Positions 35,251 to 44,441 of a DNA stretch of 64,000 bases are shown one piece after another; positions within the stretch are counted from its first letter, which is position 1, and each line of letters starts with the position of its first letter. Source of the stretch: AP-15 sp963716115 (lineage in GTDB: Bacteria; Pseudomonadota; Alphaproteobacteria; ATCC43930; CGMCC-115725); contig CAVQSZ010000009.1 of NCBI GenBank assembly GCA_963716115.1, forward strand, positions 1 through 64,000, read 5' to 3'. Position numbers and translations under genes: made by a program. Under the pieces are notes generated by a model. That model worked only from the letters and a program-made list of their open reading frames with translations. It was not told the DNA's origin and ran no database searches.

Positions 35251-35472
35251 TCAGCCTCGCGGCGGGCGGTACTGCTGCAGGCGGGTGGAGCGCAGGCCGG
35301 GCAGGCCGTAGGCCTCGAAGGCGCGCTGCCAGGCGATCAGCTCCTCCTCGGTCAGCTGGTAGCGGCGGCAGGCTTCCTCACGCGTGATCGCGCCGTCGAC
35401 AACAGCGGCGACGATGGCGGCCTTGCGCCGGATCGTCCACCTTTTGATGTTGGGCGGCGGCAGCTCGGACAT
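35251..35472 (-). CDS. sciP: SciP-like DUF1153 transcriptional regulator
   Basis: A small helix-turn-helix protein of the DUF1153 family; in Caulobacter SciP binds CtrA and blocks CtrA-activated transcription in the cell cycle. The visible core is PPPNIKRWTIRRKAAIVAAV, then EEACRRYQLTEEELIAWQRA and GLPGLRSTRLQQYRPP, almost the whole family domain. The ATG at 35472 gives 73 residues; relatives usually have ~15 more at the N-terminus (compare the upstream in-frame RPRLIGSGS), so a non-ATG start further upstream is possible. A CtrA-like box lies about 265 bases upstream. Confidence 0.85.
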   Translation of the reverse strand: MSELPPPNIKRWTIRRKAAIVAAVVDGAITREEACRRYQLTEEELIAWQRAFEAYGLPGLRSTRLQQYRPPRG

Positions 35473-35949
35473 CGAACCCGACCCGATCAGGCGCGGCCGC
35501 AGGATCGGCCGCTTCGCCGCGGGCCGGCCGCCGCCGGCTGGTCTGCGTCTCGATCTCGAATGTGCATGGCCCGGCTGCTCGCCTCCGATCGCGGCGCAAG
35601 GAGCGGCGAGAGAAACCGACCACGAATTCTTGATCGCGCTGCGGCGGTCGCCCGCCGCTGCCGCCCCGTTCACCGACATCCTGCGTCGCGCCCGGAAATA
35701 GACCCAAAATGCGGAAATCTGCCATAATATTGATGGTTAATTTAGCATTTTTGTATAGTTAACCCCGCCAATTTACTCCTGTTGGCTGTAGGCGAGGGTT
35801 GTCCTCGGGCGCGACAGCAAAGGCCATGACGAGTCTTGGTTGGGTTTTGCGGCCGGGCTCTCAACCGCTTTGCTTCCCCGAGCCGGGCCTGCGCCCGCGC
35901 CGGACGGCGAGCGGGCGGCCGAGCTCGCCGGCCGATGGCGGCCGCGGGC
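35473..35949. other. Intergenic region between sciP and trpA
   Basis: A 477-base gap. Around 35701-35790 it is clearly A+T-rich against the G+C-rich background, a likely promoter zone for sciP (complement strand), and it includes the CtrA-like box listed separately. The part nearest trpA (35791-35949) shows no gene I can support. Confidence 0.5.
35737..35764. promoter_or_regulatory. CtrA-like binding site array
   Basis: TTAA (35737-35740), TTTT (35748-35751) and TTAACC (35759-35764) are each separated by exactly seven bases, so half-sites repeat every 11 bp. The Caulobacter CtrA consensus is TTAA-N7-TTAA(C). The match is partial (middle half-site TTTT), but the position in the A+T-rich region upstream of a SciP gene makes regulation by CtrA plausible. 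This is inference from the consensus only. Confidence 0.4.
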
Positions 35950-36779
35950 CTACGCCCGGCGCCGCGCCCCGCGCACCCCGGCGGCGAGCGCGCGGACATC
36001 GGCGAGGACCGCCTCGACCAGGCCCGGCCCGGCGCGGCCGTCGGCGTCGAGGTTGCCGGCCAGGCGCTGCACCAGGGACGTGCCGACCACCGCGGCGTCG
36101 GCGGCGCGCGCCACTGCGGCGGCCTGCTCGGGGGTGCGGATGCCAAAGCCCACCGCCACCGGCAACGGCGTGAACCGGCGCAGCCTGGCGACCGCGGCGG
36201 CGACCTCGGCGGCGTCGGCCGAGCGGGTGCCGGTGATCCCGGCGATCGCCACGTAATAAATAAAGCCGCCGGCCTGGGCGACGATCCGCGGCAGCCGCGC
36301 ATCGTCGCTGGTCGGCGTCGCCAGCCGCACAAAATCGAGCCCCGCCGCGCGCGCCGGCCGGGCCAGCTCCGCGTCCTCCTCGGGCGGCAGGTCGACGACG
36401 ATGACGCCGTCGACCCCGGCCTCCACCGCGTCGCGCGCGAACGCCTCGGGACCGTAGCGGTAGATCGGGTTGTAGTAGCCCATCAGCACGATCGGCGTCG
36501 CCGCGTCGGCGGCGCGCAGCCCGCGCACCAGGGCCAGGGTGCGGCGCAGGGTCATCCCCGCCTTCAGCGCCCGCCCGCCCGCCGCCTGGATCGCCGGCCC
36601 GTCGGCCATCGGGTCGGAAAACGGCATGCCGATCTCGATCAGATCGGCGCCGGCCGCGGCAGTCCGGCCAACAGCCGCGCCGAGGTGTCGGGGTCGGGGT
36701 CGCCGGCGGTCAGGTAGGCGGCGAGCCCGGCCCGCCCCTCGCGCCGCAACGCCGCGAACCGGCTCTCGATACGGCTCAC
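35950..36779 (-). CDS. trpA: Tryptophan synthase alpha chain, one-base frameshift
   Basis: The alpha subunit splits indole-3-glycerol phosphate to indole, which passes to TrpB. The N-terminus SRIESRFAALRREGRAGL...TAGDPDPDT is in one frame. After about 36655 the reading continues in another with AGADLIEIGMPFSDPMADGP (holding the catalytic Glu), IVLMGYYNPIY, VDGVIVVDLPPEE (catalytic Asp) and GFGIRTPEQ. One missing base in CTGCCGCGGCCGG would explain it. The GTG start at 36779 overlaps the TGA of a trpB 3' remnant (GTGA), keeping the translational coupling usual for trpBA. Truncated as read; probably a sequence error or a recent mutation. Confidence 0.88.
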
Positions 36780-36866
36780 AGCCACACCCCCAGATGCTCG
36801 GCGACGGCGAAGATGTCCTTGTCGCCGCGGTCGCACATGTTCACCACGATCAGGCGCTGGCGGTAG
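36776..36866 (-). pseudogene. Duplicated 3' end of trpB (remnant)
   Basis: Reads IVVNMCDRGDKDIFAVAEHLG then VWL and stop, i.e. the last ~25 codons of trpB. Bases 36781-36860 match 37691-37770 in the real trpB at 73 of 80 positions, with 39 identical bases in a row (36792-36830). It directly abuts and overlaps the trpA start, while the complete trpB ends 910 bases away. The toxin-antitoxin pair lies between the two copies, so this is one arm of a direct repeat flanking an insertion. Confidence 0.88.
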
Positions 36867-36920
36867 CTCGGACGCCAGACGGGCGATATGGCCAGTGCAT
36901 CGATCCGCGTCATATTTGCC

Positions 36921-37352
36921 TCAGCTCGGCTCATCGAGCGCGATGACAGGATGAGGGGGAGCAGCGGCAATCTCGATATCGGTGTGCGAGAAGTCGTTCC
37001 CCTTGAACAGCAGCGGCTCACCCCGAGACTTCGCCAGCGCATAGGTAAGGCAATCGCCGAAATTCAATGCCGCCGGATGTCCCGTGCCCTTTCCGAAAGC
37101 TTGGAAGGCGGCCACCGCCCGGGCAGCCTGATCAGGCGTAAACGGGACGACGTCGATGGCAAGATCGAACAGGAGCTGGTCAAGCTTGTCTTGGGCTTCC
37201 GGTCCGGATCGAGCCACCATGACTATGGCCGCCTCGACGTAGGACGGTGCGCCGACGGCCCGGTTCGATGCGGCAGCCATTGCTGCGACAAACGCCGCAG
37301 TTTCCGGCTCACCGAGCAACAACGCCACGAGAACCGAGCTGTCGATAACCAT
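36921..37352 (-). CDS. vapC: PIN-domain (VapC-like) ribonuclease toxin
   Basis: A 143-residue PIN-domain protein, expected to be a magnesium-dependent RNase that cuts tRNA or other RNA when freed from its antitoxin. The acidic quartet is visible: Asp4 in VIDSSVLVALLLGEPE, Glu in APSYVEAAIVM, Asp in LNFGDCLTYALAK and Asp in LLFKGNDFSHTDI. Its ATG overlaps the antitoxin stop (ATGA), the usual coupled order. The pair is inserted between trpB and trpA on the same strand and flanked by a trpB direct repeat, so it would be transcribed with the trp genes as well as from its own promoter. Confidence 0.9.
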   Translation of the reverse strand: MVIDSSVLVALLLGEPETAAFVAAMAAASNRAVGAPSYVEAAIVMVARSGPEAQDKLDQLLFDLAIDVVPFTPDQAARAVAAFQAFGKGTGHPAALNFGDCLTYALAKSRGEPLLFKGNDFSHTDIEIAAAPPHPVIALDEPS

Positions 37353-37606
37353 CAGCCGAAGTGGCCGTGCTCGTTGTAGCCGATAATCTCATCCGGACTC
37401 CGCCCGTCGAGCACCGGCAACTGCGCAACTTCGTGCTGGATGGCGCGCACGCGGGCGAGCGCCGCCTCGGGGTCGAGCGCAACCGGCCCTCGGCTGGTCT
37501 CGGTCAGCACCAGCTCGGCTAGATGCTCTCCCGCGGGTAGACCGATCGCCTGGCCGGTGAGGGTTCCGTCGGACGAGACGTGAACACGCACCTTGAGCGT
37601 CGTCAT
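37352..37606 (-). CDS. vapB: VapB-like antitoxin
   Basis: An 84-residue partner of the PIN toxin. The N-terminal half is a predicted beta-rich region (TTLKVRVHVSSDGTLTGQAI). The C-terminal half is an Ala/Glu-rich helix ending in RSPDEIIGYNEHGHFG, a tail ('DEIxGYxExG') often seen in antitoxins of PIN-domain pairs. ATG at 37606. Its stop overlaps the toxin start. The protein most likely binds and masks the toxin and represses the pair. The exact antitoxin family is not assigned. Confidence 0.8.
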   Translation of the reverse strand: MTTLKVRVHVSSDGTLTGQAIGLPAGEHLAELVLTETSRGPVALDPEAALARVRAIQHEVAQLPVLDGRSPDEIIGYNEHGHFG

Positions 37607-37685
37607 GACTGGGGCCCATCGGCAAATGTATCAGCAGCTTCGCGCACCGTGCACGTCCATAACGGCCGGGCGGAGATCGGGACAT

Positions 37686-38906
<1,221 letters not shown>

Positions 38907-38928
38907 CTACGCGAATCCATGGCCGCGG

Positions 38929-39573
38929 TCAAAGTGCGCGGGCGGCAGTGAGAAACGCGCGGATTTTGTCGAGGTCCTTTTCCCCCGGGCGGCGCTCGAC
39001 CCCGGAGGAGACATCGACCGCCGCGGCGCCGGAAATGCGCACCGCCTGCGGCAGCAGCTCGGCGGTGAGCCCGCCCGACAGCATCCACGGGCGGGGCCAG
39101 GACCGGCCGGCGATCAGCCCCCAGTCGAACGCCAGCCCGTTGCCGCCGGGCAGCGCGTCGGGTCGGCGCGGCGGCTTGGCGTCGAACAGCAGCAGGTCGG
39201 CGGCGTCCTCGAATTTCCCGGCGCGCGCGACATCCTCGGGTCCGGCGATGGCGATCGCCTTCATCACTCTACAGCCAAAGCGGGTCCTGGCCTCGGCGAC
39301 CCGCTCCGGGCTTTCGCCGCCGTGGAACTGCAGGATGTCGATCGGCGCGGCCGCCAGCACCGCCTCGATCAGCGCGTCGTCGGCGTCGACGAACAGCCCG
39401 ACGCGCTCGACCCCTGACGGCGCCAGCGCGCAGAGCCGCGCGGCCTGTTGCGGCCCGACCGCCCGCGGGCTCGGCGGGTAGAACACGAAACCGACATAGG
39501 CGGCGCCGGCGGCGGCGGCTTCTCTGACCGCGGCCTCGGTCGACAGACCGCAAATCTTGGCTTTGACGCTCAT
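38929..39573 (-). CDS. trpF: Phosphoribosylanthranilate isomerase
   Basis: A 214-residue TIM-barrel enzyme that converts phosphoribosylanthranilate to carboxyphenylamino-deoxyribulose phosphate in tryptophan synthesis. Catalytic Cys in VKAKICGLSTE, FVFYPPSPRAV, DILQFHGGESPERV with LLLFDAKPP (catalytic Asp) and LSGGLTAELLPQA plus VDVSSGVERRPGEKD confirm it. The ATG at 39573 is upstream of trpB on the same strand, in the usual alphaproteobacterial trpFBA order. Confidence 0.95.
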   Translation of the reverse strand: MSVKAKICGLSTEAAVREAAAAGAAYVGFVFYPPSPRAVGPQQAARLCALAPSGVERVGLFVDADDALIEAVLAAAPIDILQFHGGESPERVAEARTRFGCRVMKAIAIAGPEDVARAGKFEDAADLLLFDAKPPRRPDALPGGNGLAFDWGLIAGRSWPRPWMLSGGLTAELLPQAVRISGAAAVDVSSGVERRPGEKDLDKIRAFLTAARAL

Positions 39574-39602
39574 CTGCCTGCGATACCGGCTCGGCCCCGG
39601 CG

Positions 39603-40211
39603 CTACCCGTCGCGGCGGTCGCGGCCGAGCGCTTCGAGCTGCCGGGTCAGCGCGTCGATCTGGGCTTCGAGCCGCTTCAGCCGCGGGTCCTCGGCCGCCC
39701 CCGTCGTCGGCGCGGCGTCGTCGGGTGCGGCCCTCTCGTCGCGGCCGTAGGGCGACAGCATCTTGAGCGCGCGCTCGAACAGAGCGATGTTCTGCTTGCC
39801 CATCTCCTCGAACTGGCCGAACGGGAAGATGCCGAAGGTCGTCTGCAAATTCTTGCGCATCTGCTCCTGGTTGCGGGCGAAGGTGACCATCGCCTGCTCG
39901 AGATAGCCCGGCACCAGAAACTGCATGCTGTCGCCGTAAAAGCTGATCAGCTGGCGCAGAAAGCTGATCGGCAGCAGGTTCTGGCCTTTCTGCTCCTGCT
40001 CGACGATGATCTGGGTCAGCACCGGGCGGGTGATGTCCTCGCCGGTTTTTGCGTCATGGGCGACGAAATCGCCGCCTTCCTTGATCAGCTTGGCGAGATC
40101 GTCGAGGGTGACGTAGCTGCTCGTCGCCGTGTTGTAGAGCCGGCGGTTGGCGTATTTTTTGACGATGACCGGCTTGCCGCCGCCGGCCTTCTCGCTGTTC
40201 GGGGTGTTCAT
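39603..40211 (-). CDS. phaR: Polyhydroxyalkanoate synthesis repressor PhaR
   Basis: A 202-residue DNA- and PHA-binding repressor of phasin and PHA synthesis genes. The DNA-binding N-terminus VIVKKYANRRLYNTATSSYV, the following LDDLAKLIKEGGDFVAHDAK and the accumulation-regulator domain QNLLPISFLRQLISFYGD are canonical. The C-terminus is a coiled-coil-like KRLEAQIDALTRQLEALG. It is divergent from a phaC-like gene (114-base shared promoter region) and precedes trpF, which is 29 bases downstream. Confidence 0.94.
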   Translation of the reverse strand: MNTPNSEKAGGGKPVIVKKYANRRLYNTATSSYVTLDDLAKLIKEGGDFVAHDAKTGEDITRPVLTQIIVEQEQKGQNLLPISFLRQLISFYGDSMQFLVPGYLEQAMVTFARNQEQMRKNLQTTFGIFPFGQFEEMGKQNIALFERALKMLSPYGRDERAAPDDAAPTTGAAEDPRLKRLEAQIDALTRQLEALGRDRRDG

Positions 40212-40324
40212 GAGCGCGCCGTCTCCCCTCGGAGAAAGTCTCCCTGCGCCACCATACAGCGAGTCGGCGCGCCCGCCTCGTCAAACACTCCGCCGCGGCG
40301 CAAAAACGGCCTATAGGGGGCTTG

Positions 40325-41713
40325 ATGAGCAACGCCGACGACCTTGCCCGCCGATTTCTGGCGCTGTGGGAGGAGTATCTCGCGGCGCTTCTGTCGGACG
40401 CTGCGGACCACGCTCGCCGCCGCGCCGGCCGGCTGACGATGCCCGCCCTGAGCCCGCGCCCGCGCCCGAGCCCGGACCGCCGGCTGGCGCCGCGCCCGCT
40501 GCCGGCCCATCTGGCGGGCGCGGCGATGTTGTGGCTGAGCTCTCGCGCCGCGTTGCCGATCTTGAGCAGCGTCTTGCCGCGGTCGAGCGCCGGCGACCGC
40601 CTGCGCGGCCTCGCGGCCGAGGTCGAAGCCTGCGGGGTTGACGCCGTCGGCAGCGCGCTCGACGGCGAGATCGGGCGCCGCGCCGCCCGCGCCCTCGCCG
40701 GGCTCGAAGCCTACCGCCGGCACCCGTTCCGGCGCCGGTCGCTTGTGCCGAGGGTGTTGTGGCGGGAGGGGACGACGCGGCTCCTCGATTTCGCCGGGGG
40801 CGGCGGTCCGGCGGTGCTGGTCGTGCCGTCGCTGATCAACCGCTGGTATGTGCTCGACCTGCTGCCCGAGCGCAGCTTTGTGCGACGCCTGGCGGCGAGC
40901 GGCCTGCGCCCGCTGGTCGTCGACTGGGGCGATCCCGGCCCCGAGGAATGCCGGTTCGATCTGACCGACTACATCGCCGGGCGGCTCGACCGCGCCTTCG
41001 CCGCGGCGGTCGGGGCCGCCGGCGCCCCGCTTGCGGTCGTCGGCTATTGCATGGGCGGGCTGCTGGCGCTGGCGCTCTGCCTGCGCCGCCGGCGCGAGGT
41101 CGCCTGCCTGGCGCTGCTCGCGACCCCTTGGGACTTCCACGCCGAGCGCGCCGGGCAGGCGCGGCTCCTGGCGCGTCTCGCCGATGGCCTGCCCTATCTC
41201 AGCGGCGCCGCCGGACCGGTGCCGGTCGATGTGATCCAGAGCCTGTTCCTGCTGCTCGACCCGTTCACCGCGCAACGCAAGTTCGCCCGCTTCGCGGGGC
41301 TCGATCCCGACAGCGCGGAGGCGCGCGGCTTTGTCGCGCTCGAGGATTGGATCAACGACGGGGCGGCGATGGCGCTGCCGACGATGCAGGCCTGCCTGCG
41401 GTCCTGGTACGGCGACAACGAGCCCGGCCGCGGCGCGTGGCGCGTCGCCGGCCGTCCGGTCCGTCCGCAGCTGCTGCGCCGCCCCGCCCTCGTCGTCATT
41501 CCCGGCGGCGACCATATCGTCCCGCCGCGCTCGGCCGAGCCGCTCGCCGCCGCGCTCGGCGCGGCGACGGTGCTGCGCCCGCCGCTCGGCCATGTCGGCA
41601 TGATGGCCGCGGCGCGCGCGCCGGCGATGCTGTGGGCGCCGCTCGCGCAATGGCTGCGCGACAATTTGAGCCAGCGAGGAGCCGATGATGACACCAGCGC
41701 GCCGGACGCATAG
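40325..41713 (+). CDS. PhaC-like alpha/beta hydrolase
   Basis: A 462-residue protein related to class I/III polyhydroxyalkanoate synthases. The nucleophile motif GYCMGGLLALAL has Cys in the lipase-box position (G-x-C-x-G), with the preceding ESLV-type area WYVLDLLPERSFVRRL. The acid/His partners are GGDHIVPPRSAEPL and PPLGHVGMM. It is shorter than class I PhaC (~580) and longer than class III (~355), so it may be a non-canonical synthase or a hydrolase with PhaC fold. The start ATG at 40325 has AGGGGG just upstream. It is divergent from phaR, supporting a PHA role. Confidence 0.82.
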   Translation: MSNADDLARRFLALWEEYLAALLSDAADHARRRAGRLTMPALSPRPRPSPDRRLAPRPLPAHLAGAAMLWLSSRAALPILSSVLPRSSAGDRLRGLAAEVEACGVDAVGSALDGEIGRRAARALAGLEAYRRHPFRRRSLVPRVLWREGTTRLLDFAGGGGPAVLVVPSLINRWYVLDLLPERSFVRRLAASGLRPLVVDWGDPGPEECRFDLTDYIAGRLDRAFAAAVGAAGAPLAVVGYCMGGLLALALCLRRRREVACLALLATPWDFHAERAGQARLLARLADGLPYLSGAAGPVPVDVIQSLFLLLDPFTAQRKFARFAGLDPDSAEARGFVALEDWINDGAAMALPTMQACLRSWYGDNEPGRGAWRVAGRPVRPQLLRRPALVVIPGGDHIVPPRSAEPLAAALGAATVLRPPLGHVGMMAAARAPAMLWAPLAQWLRDNLSQRGADDDTSAPDA

Positions 41714-43250
41714 GAAGAGCTCGACGCCGACGAGCCCGTCGGCTCCGCCGGCTGACCTCCCCGGGATGCCGTTCGTTGCTCCTCGCGTCGGGCGTTTAGG
41801 GATCCTGTTCCTGAGCACGCCGCCCGGCCGGGCGATGGGCCGCAGGCTGAGGCTCGCGCTGTGTCCGGCCCTGATTTCGGCGGCGCTCACAATCGGGCTT
41901 TGCCGGGCGAGCCTGGGGCAGGGCGATGCGGATTTGGAAGCGCCCGGCATGGCCCCTTTTCCGACCACGTTGGCCGGCGGCGCGGTCACGCTGTTTCAGA
42001 ACGTGCGCATCTTCGACGGGAAGGACGCCGCGCTCTCGGCTCCCTCCGATGTGCTGGTCAGGGGCAACATCATCGAGCGCATATCGGCGACCCCGATCGC
42101 CGTCGACGCCAAGACCGGCGCCCGCGTCATTGCGGCGGACGGGCGGGTGCTGATGCCGGGCCTGATCGATGCGCATTGGCATGCGTACATGGCGGCGACG
42201 CCGCAGCTGCTGCTGATGACCGCCGACCCCTCCTACCTCCAACTGCTGGCTGCGCGACAGGCCGAAGCGACGCTGCTGAGAGGCTTCACCACGGTGCGCG
42301 ACCTCGGCGGCCCGGTGTTCGGGCTCAAACGCGCCATCGACGAAGGCGTCATGGTCGGCCCGCGGATCTACCCCTCGGGCGCTTTCATCTCGCAGACCTC
42401 GGGACATGGGGATTTTCGCTTCCCATTCGAGGTTCCGCGCACCTTGGGCGGCCCGCTGAGCCACTCCGAGGTCGAGGGCGTGGCGGCGATCGCCGACAGT
42501 CCCGACGAGGTGCGCCTGCGTGCCAGAGAGCAGCTGCGGCACGGTGCGAGCCAGATCAAGCTGATGGCGGGGGGCGGCGTCGCCTCGCCCTACAATCCGA
42601 TAGAATCGACCCAGTTCACCGAGCCGGAGATTCATGCCGCGGTCGAGGCCGCCGAGAATTGGGGCACCTACGTGACCGTGCACGCCTATACGCCGCGGGC
42701 GATCCGACAGGCGGTCGCGGCCGGCGTCAAATGCATCGAGCACGGCCAGCTGATCGACGAGCCCACCGCCCGGCTGCTGGCGGACAAGGGCATCTGGTGG
42801 AGCCTGCAGCCTTTTCTGGATGATGAGGATGCGTCGCCGCTGGTGAACCCGGTGTCCCGCAAGAAGGCGCTGGAGGTGTTTGCCGGAACCGACAACGCCT
42901 ACAGGCTGGCGAAGAAATACAAGGTCAAGACGGCGTTCGGCACGGACAGCCTGTTCGATGCGAGGGTCGCCGGCCGGCAGGGGGCCATCCTCGCCAAGAT
43001 GGTCCGCTGGTACACGCCGGCCGAAGCGCTCGGGATGGCCACCGCGGACAATGGCGAGCTGATGGCGCTTTCCGGGTTTATCAACCCCTATCCCGGCAAG
43101 CTCGGCGTCGTGCAGGAGGGGGCGCTCGCTGACATGCTGCTGGTCGACGGCAACCCATTGGAGAATATCCAGCTCATCGCAGACCCCGGCAAGAACTTCC
43201 TGGTCATCATGAAGGATGGCGTGATCTACAAGAATACGCTGCCCCGGTGA
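41685..43250 (+). CDS. Exported amidohydrolase (imidazolonepropionase/prolidase-like)
   Basis: A metal-dependent hydrolase of the amidohydrolase superfamily. Metal-binding segments are MPGLIDAHWHAYMA (HxH), IKLMAGGGVASPYNP (carboxylated Lys region), VTVHAYTPRAI, IEHGQLIDEPTA and TAFGTDSLFDA. The ATG at 41685 overlaps the end of the PhaC-like gene and has AGGAG upstream. A second ATG at 41835 begins an apparent signal peptide (RLRLALCPALISAALTIG), so the mature enzyme is probably periplasmic and this may be the true start. The substrate is unknown, perhaps a dipeptide or amide. Confidence 0.85.
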   Translation: MMTPARRTHRKSSTPTSPSAPPADLPGMPFVAPRVGRLGILFLSTPPGRAMGRRLRLALCPALISAALTIGLCRASLGQGDADLEAPGMAPFPTTLAGGAVTLFQNVRIFDGKDAALSAPSDVLVRGNIIERISATPIAVDAKTGARVIAADGRVLMPGLIDAHWHAYMAATPQLLLMTADPSYLQLLAARQAEATLLRGFTTVRDLGGPVFGLKRAIDEGVMVGPRIYPSGAFISQTSGHGDFRFPFEVPRTLGGPLSHSEVEGVAAIADSPDEVRLRAREQLRHGASQIKLMAGGGVASPYNPIESTQFTEPEIHAAVEAAENWGTYVTVHAYTPRAIRQAVAAGVKCIEHGQLIDEPTARLLADKGIWWSLQPFLDDEDASPLVNPVSRKKALEVFAGTDNAYRLAKKYKVKTAFGTDSLFDARVAGRQGAILAKMVRWYTPAEALGMATADNGELMALSGFINPYPGKLGVVQEGALADMLLVDGNPLENIQLIADPGKNFLVIMKDGVIYKNTLPR

Positions 43251-43261
43251 TTGCCGCACCC

Positions 43262-43466
43262 CTTAGAGCACGATCCGATTAGATCGAGCGGCCGTTCTGG
43301 AGAGGCTTTGTCAACTCCTCTTTCCGCTGTCCCGGAGAACGCCGGGACCCGCCTTTCCGCCACTCGGTCGTTTGTTTGCGTTTACTGTGATCGGTCGACG
43401 AACGAGCAGGAGGAGCAACCGCGCCTGCGGCCGGCGTGGGTCCCGGCGTTCGCCGGGACAGCGGGG
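43262..43466. repeat. Dispersed REP-like repeat, copy 2
   Basis: The same block order as 25546-25771: CTTAGAGCACGATCCGAT, GTTCTGGAGAGGCT, GTCCCGGAGAACGCCGGGAC, GCGTTTACTGTGA with CGGTCGACGAAC, and CTGCGGCCGGCGTGGGTCCC. This copy keeps a full right arm (TCCCGGCGTTCGCCGGGA) that inverts the left palindrome. It is non-coding and lies just after the amidohydrolase gene. No gene is seen in 43467-43622 either, apart from the ribosome site GGGAGAA of the next gene. Confidence 0.8.
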
Positions 43467-43622
43467 GGCGGAGGTCGGGACCCATGCCCTTTGCGTTTAC
43501 CGCGTCGATGCGCCGACGGACTGCCCTGGCGCATCGCACCCGCCTGCCCGGACAAGCCGAGACAGGATGGCGCGGAAGGGGTAGTTCTTCGCCGCCCCGG
43601 GGCGAGGATAGGGAGAAAAGCC

Positions 43623-44408
43623 ATGCCGACGCTCGATCCGCGACAAAAGGCCGAGCGCATCGTCGAATTGTTCCGCAGCCGGCGGCCGACGGAAATCCTG
43701 CCGGCCGAGCTCCATCCGGCGAGCCTCGATGAGGCTTATGCGGTCCGGCGGGCGTTTCAGGAGATCGAAGAGGCGCGGGGCCGGGGCGCGATCGCCGGCT
43801 ACAAGATCGGGCTGACGACGCCGGTCATGCAAAAGCTCTGCGGCATCGACGAGCCATGCTACGGCGCGATCTTCGCCGGCGAGGTTCATCACGGCCGGGC
43901 CGAGCTCGCCGCCGGCGATTACTGCCGGATCGGGGTCGAGACCGAGATCGCGTTGCGCCTGGGCCGGGATCTGCCTCGGGGCGGCGACCGCGAGCAGCTG
44001 ACGGCGGCGGTGGAAAGCTGCTCGGCCGCGATCGAGCTTCTCGACGATTTGCGGTATGATTACCGGCGGCTTGACGCCGCGGCGATGGTGGCGGGCAATG
44101 TGTGGAACGCGGGCGTCGTGCTGGGCGCGCCGGCGGCCGACTGGCGGCGGCTCGACCTCGCCCGGGCGGAAGCGCGGCTCACCATCAACGGCCGCGAGAT
44201 CGGCTGCGGCCGGGGCGGCGACGTGATGGGCAACCCGCTGAACGCGCTTGCCTGGCTCGCCGACAAGCTCGCCGCCGAGGGGACGCCGCTCGAGCGCGGG
44301 ATGATCGTGATGACCGGCAGCATGGTTCCGATCCAGCACCCGGCGGGCGGCGACCGGGTCCGGGTCGAAGTCGCGGGGTTGGGCGTTGCCGAGCTCGCCC
44401 TGACCTGA
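43623..44408 (+). CDS. 2-keto-4-pentenoate hydratase family protein
   Basis: A 261-residue member of the fumarylacetoacetate hydrolase-like hydratase group that adds water to 2-hydroxypenta-2,4-dienoate or related enols in aromatic meta-cleavage. The family segments are GYKIGLTTPVMQKLCGID, GAIFAGEVHHG, VETEIALRLGRDL (metal-binding Glu pair), NVWNAGVVLGAPA and GMIVMTGSMVPI. ATG at 43623 with GGGAGAA 7 bases upstream. The SPFH gene follows 33 bases later. The substrate is not defined by context. Confidence 0.87.
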   Translation: MPTLDPRQKAERIVELFRSRRPTEILPAELHPASLDEAYAVRRAFQEIEEARGRGAIAGYKIGLTTPVMQKLCGIDEPCYGAIFAGEVHHGRAELAAGDYCRIGVETEIALRLGRDLPRGGDREQLTAAVESCSAAIELLDDLRYDYRRLDAAAMVAGNVWNAGVVLGAPAADWRRLDLARAEARLTINGREIGCGRGGDVMGNPLNALAWLADKLAAEGTPLERGMIVMTGSMVPIQHPAGGDRVRVEVAGLGVAELALT

Positions 44409-44441
44409 GGCTGCCCGCCGGCGGAACCCCTGGAGGCTCCG

